DNA of 8,267 bases. Source: DASYSL01 sp036003365 (GTDB lineage: Bacteria; Eisenbacteria; RBG-16-71-46; DASYSL01). The translations under genes were made by a program, and so were the position numbers. A model generated the notes under the pieces. The model was not told where the DNA came from. It worked only from the letters and a program-made list of their open reading frames with translations, and searched no databases. This document shows positions 1 to 5,880 of the stretch, piece by piece. Every line of letters begins with the position of its first letter. Within the stretch, counting starts at the first letter, position 1. The stretch covers positions 1-8,267 of the forward strand of contig DASYSL010000172.1 in assembly GCA_036003365.1 (NCBI GenBank), given 5' to 3'.

Positions 1-78
1 CGAAACATACGGGGAAGATCGGATTCCTGAATCGCGCGTGGGGGCTCCGAAAACGCGCGGAGCCACGCTGCAAGATGA

Positions 79-234
79 GGGGCGAGTTCTGTCATTGACC
101 AGCTTGTCAAAACACGTATAACCGCACTCCAGCAGATTCTCGGACACGCCTCGATCACCACAACGCAGCGCTATGAGCGGCTTTCAAATGACAGCGTGCT
201 GCGCGAAGCGCGGCGAATCGAGGCAGTAAGGTAG
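79..234 (+). pseudogene. Remnant of a tyrosine recombinase (integrase) C-terminus
   Basis: The reading frame open from the TGA at 76-78 to the TAG at 232-234 has no start codon of its own. It ends in the signature LQQILGHASITTTQRY, the last block of phage-type integrases. The box-II His is in LGH (codon 145-147) and the nucleophilic Tyr is at 172-174, followed by a typical tail of about 18 residues. The expected HxLRH-type block about 25 residues before the His is not readable in this frame, and none of the three forward frames restores it across 1-78. This is therefore a decayed or frameshifted tail, not a working recombinase. It ends 70 bases before a tRNA gene, which is typical integrase company. 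An alternative is the 3' end of a longer gene with a recent frameshift; 1-78 itself shows nothing else recognisable. Confidence 0.7.
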
Positions 235-265
235 CAACAACGGTAGCAGGCACCTTCGCGGCCGG

Positions 266-294
266 TTGCGAGGAAACAGCTAACCTGCGATTTT
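266..294 (+). promoter_or_regulatory. Possible sigma70 promoter of tRNA-Arg
   Basis: TTGCGA at 266-271 and GATTTT at 289-294 are separated by 17 bases, and the second box ends 10 bases before the mature tRNA 5' end. The match to consensus is only partial (about 4/6 and 3/6), so this is a positional inference. Confidence 0.3.
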
Positions 295-304
295 CCAACC
301 GTGT

Positions 305-381
305 GGCCCCGTAGCTCAGATGGATAGAGCAGCGGTTTCCTAAACCGCGTGCCGGGTGTTCGACTCACCCCGGGGCCACCA
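305..381 (+). tRNA. tRNA-Arg (anticodon CCT)
   Basis: A complete cloverleaf can be folded by hand. The acceptor stem is GGCCCCG (305-311) with CGGGGCC (371-377), and the D stem is GCTC/GAGC (314-317/327-330). The anticodon stem is GCGGT/ACCGC (332-336/344-348) around loop TTCCTAA. The variable loop has five bases, and the T stem is GGGTG/CACCC (354-358/366-370) with loop TTCGACT. Anticodon CCT at 339-341 reads the arginine codon AGG. Discriminator A378 is followed by an encoded CCA (379-381). All stems are perfectly paired, so the gene appears functional. Confidence 0.97.
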
Positions 382-418
382 ACGATTCTTTCCGTAGGCC
401 AGCCCTCCAAACTTCCTC

Positions 419-446
419 TTGCGTATTTATTAGCATGTGTTAATTT
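419..446 (+). promoter_or_regulatory. Candidate promoter of the blaI-like/M56 operon
   Basis: TTGCGT at 419-424 and TAATTT at 441-446 are 16 bases apart, about 32 bases before the preferred start codon at 479. The stretch 424-450 is strikingly AT-rich against its surroundings. The -10 box overlaps the dyad at 429-444, so a repressor bound there would block RNA polymerase. Confidence 0.4.
429..444. promoter_or_regulatory. 16-bp near-palindrome, candidate BlaI-type operator
   Basis: ATTAGCATGTGTTAAT is an imperfect inverted repeat: left half ATTAGCAT, and reverse complement of the right half ATTAACAC, matching at 6 of 8 positions with perfect ATTA/TAAT ends. In addition CATGTG (434-439) is perfectly complementary-inverted to CACATG (452-457). 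BlaI/MecI/CopY-family repressors bind short dyads over their own promoters, and autoregulation is the family norm. Assigning this dyad to the adjacent repressor is an inference from position and symmetry. Confidence 0.45.
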
Positions 447-478
447 AGTCGCACATGGCTGCAGGCAGGAGGGAGAGC

Positions 479-862
479 ATGAAGAGCGTGGATCCGCAGG
501 AGACGAGTCGCCGCGAGCGACAGATCCTGGATGCGCTGCATCGCGACGGGCCGGCGACGGTGTCCGACGTGCGGGCGCGTATTCCGGACGCGCCTACCTA
601 TTCCACCGTGCGCACGCTGCTGGGCGTGATGGAGGAGAAGGGGCTGGTGACGCACACCGAGCGCGGGAAGGCGTACGTCTATGCGCCCGCCGCTTCGTCG
701 CGTGCGGCCCGGAAGTCCGCGCTTCGCCACCTGGTCGAGACCTTTTTCCAGGGCTCGGCGGAAGAGGCGGCGATCGCCCTCCTGCAAGAGTCTCGTCTCG
801 ATGCGGCGACCCTCGAGCGCCTGCGCAAGCGCGCCGCCCAGGCGCGACAGGAGGGGCGATGA
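479..862 (+). CDS. BlaI/MecI/CopY-family transcriptional repressor
   Basis: This is a predicted cytoplasmic winged-helix DNA-binding repressor of 127 residues, the usual length of the family. The N-terminal part (about residues 11-70) carries the family hallmark: RERQILDAL, then a recognition helix in DAPTYSTVRTLLGVMEEKGLV (positions 38-57) and the wing THTERGKAYVYAP (58-70). The C-terminal helices (about 80-125) would form the dimer, and family members are inactivated by cleavage in this region. An in-frame ATG at 455 also exists, but the ATG at 479 has AGGAGGG (467-473) five bases ahead and gives the normal family N-terminus, so I chose 479. The TGA overlaps the next ATG (ATGA, 859-862), giving tight coupling to the membrane protease that would relieve repression. 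Target genes beyond its own operon are not visible here; no beta-lactamase or copper gene is nearby. Confidence 0.93.
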   Translation: MKSVDPQETSRRERQILDALHRDGPATVSDVRARIPDAPTYSTVRTLLGVMEEKGLVTHTERGKAYVYAPAASSRAARKSALRHLVETFFQGSAEEAAIALLQESRLDAATLERLRKRAAQARQEGR

Positions 863-2601
863 ACCTCCTCGACTCCCATTCTCTGGTCTCCCTTCTGATC
901 TCCTGGTCGTTGCGTGGCGCGGTGGTCCTCGCTTTGGGTGGAGTCGCGAGCACCCTGGCTCGTCGTCGCTCGGCGGCGTTCCGTCACGCGATTTGGTGCG
1001 CCGTGCTGGTGGCGGTCACGATCTTGCCATTCGTTCAGTGGACGGCGCCGGGGTGGTCGATCCGGGTTCCGGCACGTCATGTCTCGGCGCCTTCGGCAGG
1101 AACGGCGTTCGCCCAAGTCGTGACGCGGGCGGAGGTCGATGGTCCTTCTGCTCCCGCGCGACACGATGACACCGGTTGGGTTTTGGGCGCCTGGCTCTTG
1201 GTGACCCTGGTTCTTCTCGCGCGTCTCGGAATCGGTCACGCGCGTCTCGCCTCGATGGCACGCCGGGCCAGACGGCTCGATGATTTGATCTGGGTGAGTG
1301 AAGACGTGACCGTCCCCGTCGTCGCGGGAATCGGTCGGCCGCGCATCCTTCTCCCAGCGGAGAGCCAGGAATGGTCCGCGGCTTCGTTTCGCGAGGTCGT
1401 CTTGCACGAGTTGGCGCATGTGCGGCGCAACGACCTGGCATGGCTCACCTTCGCGCGCGTGTTGAGCGCGGTCCTCTGGTTCCATCCGCTGGCTCACTGG
1501 GCCCGGATGCGCCTGCGCGCCGAGGCGGAGGCGGCGAGTGACGATCTCGTCCTGCGATCGGGCGAGACACCGTCGCGTTATGCCGAAACGCTGATCGACC
1601 TCGCGGCGGGATCGCAAGAGATGGTCGCGGGGATTCCCTTCGTGCGCCGCGAGCACTTGAGCGAGCGCATCGAGCGCATCGTGGCCACCGGACGTGACCG
1701 CGCGCCGGTTGGAGTGGTGTCTGCGGTCTTGCTGGTCATGAGTGTTCTCTTGGTTGGCGCGGGCGTGGGCACCGTGCGCTTCGCCCAAGCGGATACGAAG
1801 TCCTTGAGCGCGAAGGTGGAAAGCATCGGTGGTGCCGACGTCCAAGTCGTGCGCGCCAACGTTCAGGTCACGCCAGTGGGGGAGTCCGAGGTTCGGCTCG
1901 ACACGCCAGAGTTGCTGCTCGAGAACACGAGCCGGGCACCCGTCGAGTGGGTGCGCGTGCGCTTCACGACACCGGGCGCTTCGACCGACGAGATGTGGCT
2001 TCCGATCGCCCTCGCGCCGCACGCGCGAGGCACGCTTCGTATTGCGCCCGAGCAATGGTCGAACACCGCCGCGTGGTCGCAGGCGCAGGGGTTTGCCGCC
2101 GCGGTGGTCGATGCCCGAAGTGGGAAGGACGCGCCGGAAGAGGCAGAGCTGGCGCCAACGCCCCGTGCTTCGCTCAGCACGTCGTCGCCTCCGGCGCCGG
2201 AGAACGCGGCGGATCGCGTTCCGGCCGAGGTGCTCCGCCAGCATGGAGCGCCGATTCTCGTCGAGGACGCATGGACGCCACGCCGGCCGCCCGTGAGCAG
2301 CGATCCCTTCGACCAAGGCCACGCGCTCACCTGGAAGCCCGCGCTTCGCCTGCGCAACACAAGCGACAAGACCATTGTCGGGATCCGTATCCGTTACAAG
2401 GCGGATGCGGAGAGTCATGCTGTCTCGGGCTTCCGGCAGGCGATTCCTCCCGGTGGCGTCATTGAAATCTCGCCTGGCCGCGCGATGTGGGGACGCGCTG
2501 AGAAGATGAAAGTGCAGATCCTCGGGGTGAAGTTCGCAGATGGCAGCGCATGGGGATCGCTCGACTCGACGATCGACACCAGGCAGGACTGGATTCGTTG
2601 A
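859..2601 (+). CDS. M56-family membrane metallopeptidase (BlaR1/MecR1-like antirepressor) with duplicated C-terminal domain
   Basis: This 580-residue integral membrane zinc protease is the likely signal transducer that inactivates the upstream repressor. Membrane segments lie at about 8-30, 41-60, 106-125, possibly 195-212, and 284-306. The zinc site is HELAH (183-187) in VLHELAHVRRND, with the third ligand probably E224 in the EAEAASDDLVL block, the counterpart of RELACDD in relatives. After the last membrane helix comes an extracytoplasmic part (about 310-580). It has no SxxK or KTG motif placed as in a BlaR1 penicillin sensor. Instead it holds two copies of a domain centred on LLLENTSRAPVEWVRVRF (352-369) and LRLRNTSDKTIVGIRIRY (497-514). 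Each copy is followed by a proline-containing turn and a strand ending near W400 or W544, and a Pro/Ala/Ser-rich linker (about 422-455) separates them. The start ATG overlaps the repressor stop. The protease call is firm; the signal sensed is unknown. Confidence 0.9.
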   Translation: MNLLDSHSLVSLLISWSLRGAVVLALGGVASTLARRRSAAFRHAIWCAVLVAVTILPFVQWTAPGWSIRVPARHVSAPSAGTAFAQVVTRAEVDGPSAPARHDDTGWVLGAWLLVTLVLLARLGIGHARLASMARRARRLDDLIWVSEDVTVPVVAGIGRPRILLPAESQEWSAASFREVVLHELAHVRRNDLAWLTFARVLSAVLWFHPLAHWARMRLRAEAEAASDDLVLRSGETPSRYAETLIDLAAGSQEMVAGIPFVRREHLSERIERIVATGRDRAPVGVVSAVLLVMSVLLVGAGVGTVRFAQADTKSLSAKVESIGGADVQVVRANVQVTPVGESEVRLDTPELLLENTSRAPVEWVRVRFTTPGASTDEMWLPIALAPHARGTLRIAPEQWSNTAAWSQAQGFAAAVVDARSGKDAPEEAELAPTPRASLSTSSPPAPENAADRVPAEVLRQHGAPILVEDAWTPRRPPVSSDPFDQGHALTWKPALRLRNTSDKTIVGIRIRYKADAESHAVSGFRQAIPPGGVIEISPGRAMWGRAEKMKVQILGVKFADGSAWGSLDSTIDTRQDWIR

Positions 2602-2826
2602 GTGGAGTTCTGGTGCTCGATCTTCTCTCTCTAGTTCCACCTCTTGGACAGCTCGCGGCACGCCTTCTGCTAAACACAAGCTTGAGCCCCGTTTTCATCA
2701 CCCTTTCGTGAGCTTACGAGCGCCTCGGCCACCATTTGGCGAGCGTTTTGTAGGTTAGGCGCGAGCATGGACTGGATCGAGATCATCTCCCGGGTGGGGA
2801 AGACCGTCAGCAAGCTGGAGGAAACG
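2602..2826. other. Intergenic region between the M56 gene and the holin-family gene
   Basis: About 225 bases separate the M56 stop codon from the preferred next start. I see no convincing terminator hairpin with a T-tract and no well-spaced -35/-10 pair. A CT-run (2620-2632) and GTGGA/TCCAC (2602-2606/2636-2640) are the only small symmetries. The last 60 bases would be coding if the upstream ATG at 2767 were used. Confidence 0.4.
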
Positions 2827-3228
2827 ATGCATCGAGAAAACCGAAGCGCGTCTCCCGAAGCCAAGGAGTCGACGCCCAATCTCTTGGGCAGGCTGTTCCA
2901 CGACGGCGCCGAGCTGCTCAAGAAGGAGATGGAGCTGGCGCGCGCCGAGATCTCTGCCGACATGAAGGACGGTGTGGCCAAGCTCATCGGCTTCGCCACC
3001 GCCGCCATCTTCGCTGTGGTCGGCTTGGGACTCTTCGCCACCGCCGCCGTGCTGGCTCTCGCCACGCGGCTACCGTCGTGGGAAGCGGCACTCCTGGTCG
3101 GCATCGGGTTCTTCGTCATCGCCGCCGTCGCAGGCGCCGTGGCGAACGCGAAGAAGGTCGGCAAGCTCGAGAGAACTCAAAGGACCGTGAAGGAGGACGT
3201 GCGATGGGCGAAGGAGCGCATGGCGTGA
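2827..3228 (+). CDS. Phage holin family membrane protein (Phage_holin_3_6/DUF1469, YqjE-like)
   Basis: This is a small inner-membrane protein of 133 residues. An amphipathic charged segment (about 17-50, with LLKKEMELARAEISADMKDG) is followed by two membrane helices (about 52-80 and 86-107) and a basic C-terminal tail. The charged ELARAEI block before a helical hairpin is the signature of the family. Despite its name it is widespread on bacterial chromosomes, and its role is not established. An in-frame ATG at 2767 would add 20 residues but has no ribosome binding site. The ATG at 2827 has GGAGG (2817-2821) five bases ahead and gives the usual N-terminus, so it is preferred. Its 3' end overlaps the next gene by 25 bases, implying co-transcription. 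Similar pairs of holin-family and small DUF883/DUF3618-type membrane proteins are common. Confidence 0.8.
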   Translation: MHRENRSASPEAKESTPNLLGRLFHDGAELLKKEMELARAEISADMKDGVAKLIGFATAAIFAVVGLGLFATAAVLALATRLPSWEAALLVGIGFFVIAAVAGAVANAKKVGKLERTQRTVKEDVRWAKERMA

Positions 3229-3464
3229 AGGAAGGCCCGGAGCAGATCGAGCACGAAGTCGAGTCGATTCGCGAGCGTATGGAGCCGGCGGTCGCGGAGC
3301 TCGATCGAAGGCGTCACCGCATGGCTCAAAAAGTGAGCCGGGTGAAGCGGGCGGCGCCCAAGGTTCTGCAGATCGCGACGTTCGTGGTGGGGGTGATTCA
3401 GGTGGTGCGAGCGGTGAAGAAGGTGCGCGCACGCGGCCGCCGCGAAGTCATGCCGCCATTCTGA
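3204..3464 (+). CDS. Small DUF3618-like membrane-associated protein
   Basis: The 86-residue product begins at an ATG with AGGAGG (3191-3196) seven bases ahead, inside the end of the previous gene. An acidic helical N-terminus contains IEHEVESIRERMEPAVAELD (20-39), resembling the DUF3618 pattern of an IExxIxxxRxxM helix. It is followed by a basic stretch and one probable membrane helix (VLQIATFVVGVIQVV, about 56-70), then an Arg/Lys-rich tail. This layout fits a membrane-anchored, possibly ribosome- or envelope-associated small protein. The family assignment rests on the short N-terminal motif, and the function is unknown. The stop codon at 3462-3464 directly abuts the stop codon of the opposing gene. 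Confidence 0.7.
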   Translation: MGEGAHGVKEGPEQIEHEVESIRERMEPAVAELDRRRHRMAQKVSRVKRAAPKVLQIATFVVGVIQVVRAVKKVRARGRREVMPPF

Positions 3465-3788
3465 TCACGCGCTAGGCGACTCACTCCCAGGCGCCCTGCC
3501 GCACTTCGGGCAACGGCGTAGGGGATCGAACTCGAGGTGCACGCGGTCGTTCTCGGTCTCGATGCGGCAGGCGTCGCTCGGCAGCTCTTCACCGCACGAG
3601 CAGTGTTTCGCCAATCGCGAAGAGCCGGAAAGCAGAGTGCGCGCCAGTTGCGCCGCTACCTCCGTCGCGTCGGGGCTGGCGGACTCGGTCGGCGGAATGG
3701 GCGATGCGGTCATGCGCGACGTGCGGGGGGCCACTCGTTCCTCGATAGAGCTGAACCTTGGTCGGAGGCGGGTGCTCAGACTGCTCAA
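3465..3788 (-). CDS. Small protein with a cysteine-rich, zinc-ribbon-like C-terminus
   Basis: The 107-residue product starts at TTG (3788-3786) because GGAGG (3796-3800 on the complementary strand) lies seven bases ahead; an internal ATG at 3713-3711 has no good binding site. The N-terminal half is Ser/Pro/Arg-rich and probably disordered. The C-terminal half has HCSCG (62-66), C74 and CPKCG (93-97), with the CxC and CxxC about 28 residues apart, consistent with a single zinc ribbon. I do not recognise a family. Its stop abuts that of the rightward gene so that TGATCA (3462-3467) holds both stops. The cysteine pattern and strong ribosome site argue that it is real. The low-complexity front half and the lack of a clear homologue keep confidence moderate. 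Confidence 0.55.
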   Translation of the reverse strand: MSSLSTRLRPRFSSIEERVAPRTSRMTASPIPPTESASPDATEVAAQLARTLLSGSSRLAKHCSCGEELPSDACRIETENDRVHLEFDPLRRCPKCGRAPGSESPSA

Positions 3789-3847
3789 AAGCCTACCTCC
3801 ATCTGCCGAAACGATTCAAGTTGACCGATTATTCGTAAGCCAGGCCT

Positions 3848-3879
3848 TCCGGATGCCGGATCTCGCGAACCTCGCGAGA
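3848..3879 (-). terminator. Tandem short hairpins after the transporter gene, possible weak terminator
   Basis: TCTCGCGA (3861-3868) and TCGCGAGA (3872-3879) form a perfect 8-bp stem with a 3-base loop. Immediately next to it TCCGG and CCGGA (3848-3860) form a 5-bp stem around ATG. They start 12 bases after the stop codon of the minus-strand transporter. There is no T-tract, so they are more likely to stabilise or pause the transcript than to terminate it intrinsically. Confidence 0.35.
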
Positions 3880-3891
3880 GCCACTCCCGCA

Positions 3892-4740
3892 TCAGGCGGC
3901 CCGCGCCTTCTTCCTGGCCTTGACGTAGGGCACCGTCACGACGGCGGCGGTCAGGACGCAGAGGAGCACGGCGGCGATGATGGGCCTCTTGTCGTCCACG
4001 AGAGAGCCGGCGATGGCCACCGCGACGCCGGGATGGCGGCAGGCGGTCGAGAGCCCGAGCACGGTGCGATTTTCCGGCACCGGACCTCCCAGAAAATGTC
4101 CCACCCCGAGGCCGACCAGCGTGAACAGGACGATGGCCACGAGCGTGAAATCGCCGACCTCGGCCCAGATGGCCTGGCGCATGACGAAGAGAACGGGGAG
4201 AAGCCCGATCACGAGAATCAGGAGAGCCATTTTCGAAAGTGGCTTGGCGAGGCGCGCGGCGCCGGGCGCCACCCTCGCGATGGCCGCGCCGATCACGAGA
4301 GGTCCGAGCACCGACACGCCCACCACCTTGGCGATCGACGACATGGAAACGTTCACGTCGAGCCCGAACCATCTCCCGATCACCGCCATCGAGAACGGCA
4401 CGGCGACGATCGAGAGGAGCGCGGCGACGAAGAGCAGGCTCACGCCATAGGCCACGCTCGCGCCGGCCTTGGCTTGCTTGCCGGGCAGCACCGGAGGGAC
4501 CGGGGCGACCGCGAGCAGGATGAGCGCCATCTCGACGTTCGGGTTCAGGTGAAAGAGCTTGGCCAGGAGCCCCGCGACGATGGGCATGATCACGTTCATC
4601 GCCAGGATGGAGCGCAGGAGCAGCGAGGGACGCCGCAGGAGAAAGCCCAGCTCTCCGGGTTGCGCGCTCAGCGCAAGACTGAACACGATCAAGGCGATGC
4701 TGATCTGGAGCACCAGGGTGATGATGAGGGCGGCGTTCAT
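3892..4740 (-). CDS. Bile acid:sodium symporter (BASS/SBF) family transporter
   Basis: This is a predicted inner-membrane secondary transporter of 282 residues, very hydrophobic, with nine or so membrane segments (about 4-24, 41-62, 69-86, 97-120, 137-157, 170-188, 196-217, 228-246, 254-273). Family features are the APVPPVLPGKQAKAGA stretch (79-94) after the third segment and PENRTVLGLSTACRHPGVAV (222-241) in the C-terminal half, matching the sodium-dependent SBF fold. The substrate cannot be read from sequence; bacterial members move diverse organic anions. The ATG at 4740-4738 lacks a clear Shine-Dalgarno site. It overlaps the stop of a 45-codon ORF (ATGA), so translation probably depends on coupling. 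The long open frame on the opposite strand is rich in His, Asp, Glu and Arg, as expected of an antisense shadow. Confidence 0.82.
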   Translation of the reverse strand: MNAALIITLVLQISIALIVFSLALSAQPGELGFLLRRPSLLLRSILAMNVIMPIVAGLLAKLFHLNPNVEMALILLAVAPVPPVLPGKQAKAGASVAYGVSLLFVAALLSIVAVPFSMAVIGRWFGLDVNVSMSSIAKVVGVSVLGPLVIGAAIARVAPGAARLAKPLSKMALLILVIGLLPVLFVMRQAIWAEVGDFTLVAIVLFTLVGLGVGHFLGGPVPENRTVLGLSTACRHPGVAVAIAGSLVDDKRPIIAAVLLCVLTAAVVTVPYVKARKKARAA

Positions 4741-4874
4741 CGCGCTGGCGTGCGCTCCGCGCTCATGCGCGTGCGCTGAAACGACATTCCCGTCCGCCGC
4801 GAGGAGAGCTCGACGGCGGGGTCATCCCATGGAGGCTTCCTCGCTCCGGGTATCGAGGAGGGAGCTTCGCTCAT
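4737..4874 (-). pseudogene. Truncated DUF202-type ORF (N-terminal fragment), coupled to the symporter
   Basis: This open frame of 45 codons starts at ATG 4874-4872 with AGGA six bases ahead, and ends at TGA overlapping the symporter ATG. Its product ends in ELSSRRTGMSFQRTRMSAER (22-41) followed by TPAR and the stop. DUF202 (YidH-like) proteins carry this arginine-rich block immediately before an RTLMAWIRT-like segment and two membrane helices. Here the similarity stops right after the second RT, and the membrane part is absent. I infer a gene cut by a deletion or rearrangement, with its leader still used to drive translation of the transporter. It could instead be a functional small leader ORF. 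The DUF202 assignment is from remembered family sequence and was not searched. Confidence 0.6.
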
Positions 4875-4925
4875 TGCGAGTCCTTTCGAACCGAACGTGA
4901 GGCGCACCGACGAGAGGGGCTAAGC

Positions 4926-4954
4926 ATGGTGCCGCCGCGCGCGCAGCTTGTCAA
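4926..4954 (-). promoter_or_regulatory. Candidate promoter for the DUF202 remnant and symporter
   Basis: On the minus strand a perfect TTGACA (4954-4949) is followed after 17 bases by CACCAT (4931-4926). The -10 box is weak (3/6), but the perfect -35 and ideal spacing, about 50 bases ahead of the ATG at 4874, make it the best candidate. The interval 4875-5007 holds no other gene that I can support. Confidence 0.4.
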
Positions 4955-5007
4955 CCGCCCCAACCTGCCGAATCGCCCGCCAAAACAGCGTCACTCACGA
5001 GATTGCA

Positions 5008-5037
5008 TTGACGAGAGCGCCACCCGTTCCCTAGGAT
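5008..5037 (+). promoter_or_regulatory. Candidate sigma70 promoter of the outer-membrane protein gene
   Basis: TTGACG (5008-5013) and TAGGAT (5032-5037) are 18 bases apart, matching 5/6 and 4/6 of the consensus, on the strand of the downstream gene. This gives a leader of about 85 bases before the ATG at 5130. It diverges from the minus-strand promoter at 4926-4954. Confidence 0.5.
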
Positions 5038-5129
5038 CCGGCGGCTGCAAGTGCCCTATCACCCGAGGGGGGATACATTCGCCTACGGGCCGCGGTCGAA
5101 CTTCGTAAGCCCCAACGAAAGGGAGTCTC

Positions 5130-5801
5130 ATGAAGAGAAATGGTCTTCTCCTCGCGATGCTTCTCCTCTTGGTCTCGGCGCCCGCGTTCGCGCAGGGCTG
5201 GGAGATCTCGCCCTTCCTGGGCTGGAAGACGGGAGGCAACCTCGAGTTGACCCCGGACGGTGCCTTCACGGGGCAGGTTCACGCCAAGGACGGATTCATT
5301 GCCGGTCTCAATCTCGGCGTCGATCCGCGGCCGGACTTCGCGTTCGAGGCCCACTATCACTACATGGACAGCGGTATCTTCTTCCAGCCGGCCGGCGGCG
5401 GTCCGAACAACGACATCGCCGATATGGTCATTCACCAGATCATGGGCGACTTCCTCTTCTCCAAGCCTGGCCGGAGTGAGAGCACGTTCCCGTTTTTCCT
5501 CATCGGCCTGGGAGCGAACATCTTCGATCCCGGCGAGACCAACGGTTCCCTGGGAGCGCCGAGGAAACTGAGCAGCCAGACCAAGTTCACCTGGTCCCTG
5601 GGCGTCGGCGTGAAGAAGTACACCCACTCGGGCTCGGGCGCGCGGCTCGACATCCGCTACAACCCGACGTACATCAACTCGACGCAGACGGGCTACTGGT
5701 GCGATCCGTACTACGGCTGCTACACCACCGCCGACGCGCACTACTTCGATCAGTGGGAGTTCTCGCTCGGCTTCGTGAAGAAGCTGGGCTACAACCATTA
5801 G
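5130..5801 (+). CDS. Secreted outer-membrane beta-barrel-like protein
   Basis: The 223-residue product has a clear signal peptide (MKR, then a Leu-rich core, AFA cleavage after residue 21). The mature part of about 202 residues has alternating hydrophobic and aromatic strands such as WEISPFLGWKTG (24-35), FAFEAHYHYMDSG (70-82), FPFFLIGLGANIF (120-132), FTWSLGVGVKKY (153-164), ARLDIRYNPTY (171-181) and the C-terminal WEFSLGFVKKLGY (209-221). This pattern, ending in an amphipathic strand, fits a small eight-strand barrel of the OmpA/OmpW type. A loop rich in Tyr contains C191 and C197, a possible disulfide pair. GGGAG (5120-5124 region) stands five bases before the ATG. It is a single-gene unit with its own promoter and terminator. 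The specific function is unknown. Confidence 0.75.
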   Translation: MKRNGLLLAMLLLLVSAPAFAQGWEISPFLGWKTGGNLELTPDGAFTGQVHAKDGFIAGLNLGVDPRPDFAFEAHYHYMDSGIFFQPAGGGPNNDIADMVIHQIMGDFLFSKPGRSESTFPFFLIGLGANIFDPGETNGSLGAPRKLSSQTKFTWSLGVGVKKYTHSGSGARLDIRYNPTYINSTQTGYWCDPYYGCYTTADAHYFDQWEFSLGFVKKLGYNH

Positions 5802-5822
5802 TCGATCCTCGACGCGGAACAC

Positions 5823-5860
5823 ACGAAGGGCCACCGCCGCGAGGCGGTGGCCCGTTTCGT
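5823..5860. terminator. Rho-independent terminator, probably bidirectional
   Basis: GGGCCACCGCC (5828-5838) and GGCGGTGGCCC (5843-5853) pair perfectly over 11 bp around the tetraloop GCGA. They are flanked by ACGAA/TTCGT, which extends the stem past a small bulge. GTTTCGTT follows on the plus strand and TTCGTGTGTT on the minus strand. It sits 26 bases after the stop at 5801 and 27 bases beyond the end of the converging gene at 5881, so it can serve both. Confidence 0.9.
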
Positions 5861-5880
5861 TGGCTGCTGCGACATGCGGG

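Noticed and set aside
349..858. N-terminal extension of the M56 open frame starting inside the tRNA
   Set aside because: It would overlap the tRNA and the repressor in another frame; the ATG at 859 gives a standard M56 N-terminus and an ATGA coupling.
679..2679. Long minus-strand open frame of 666 codons opposite the repressor/M56 genes
   Set aside because: It is antisense to two well-recognised coupled genes; its product is rich in Arg, His and Asp with no domain, typical of a GC-rich shadow frame.
2827..3228. Phage lysis holin / prophage remnant
   Set aside because: The family name is misleading: this type is a common chromosomal membrane protein, and no other phage gene is nearby.
3562..4779. 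Plus-strand open frame of 405 codons opposite the transporter
   Set aside because: Its His/Asp/Glu/Arg-rich composition mirrors an antisense reading of a hydrophobic membrane protein, and the transporter on the other strand is recognisable.
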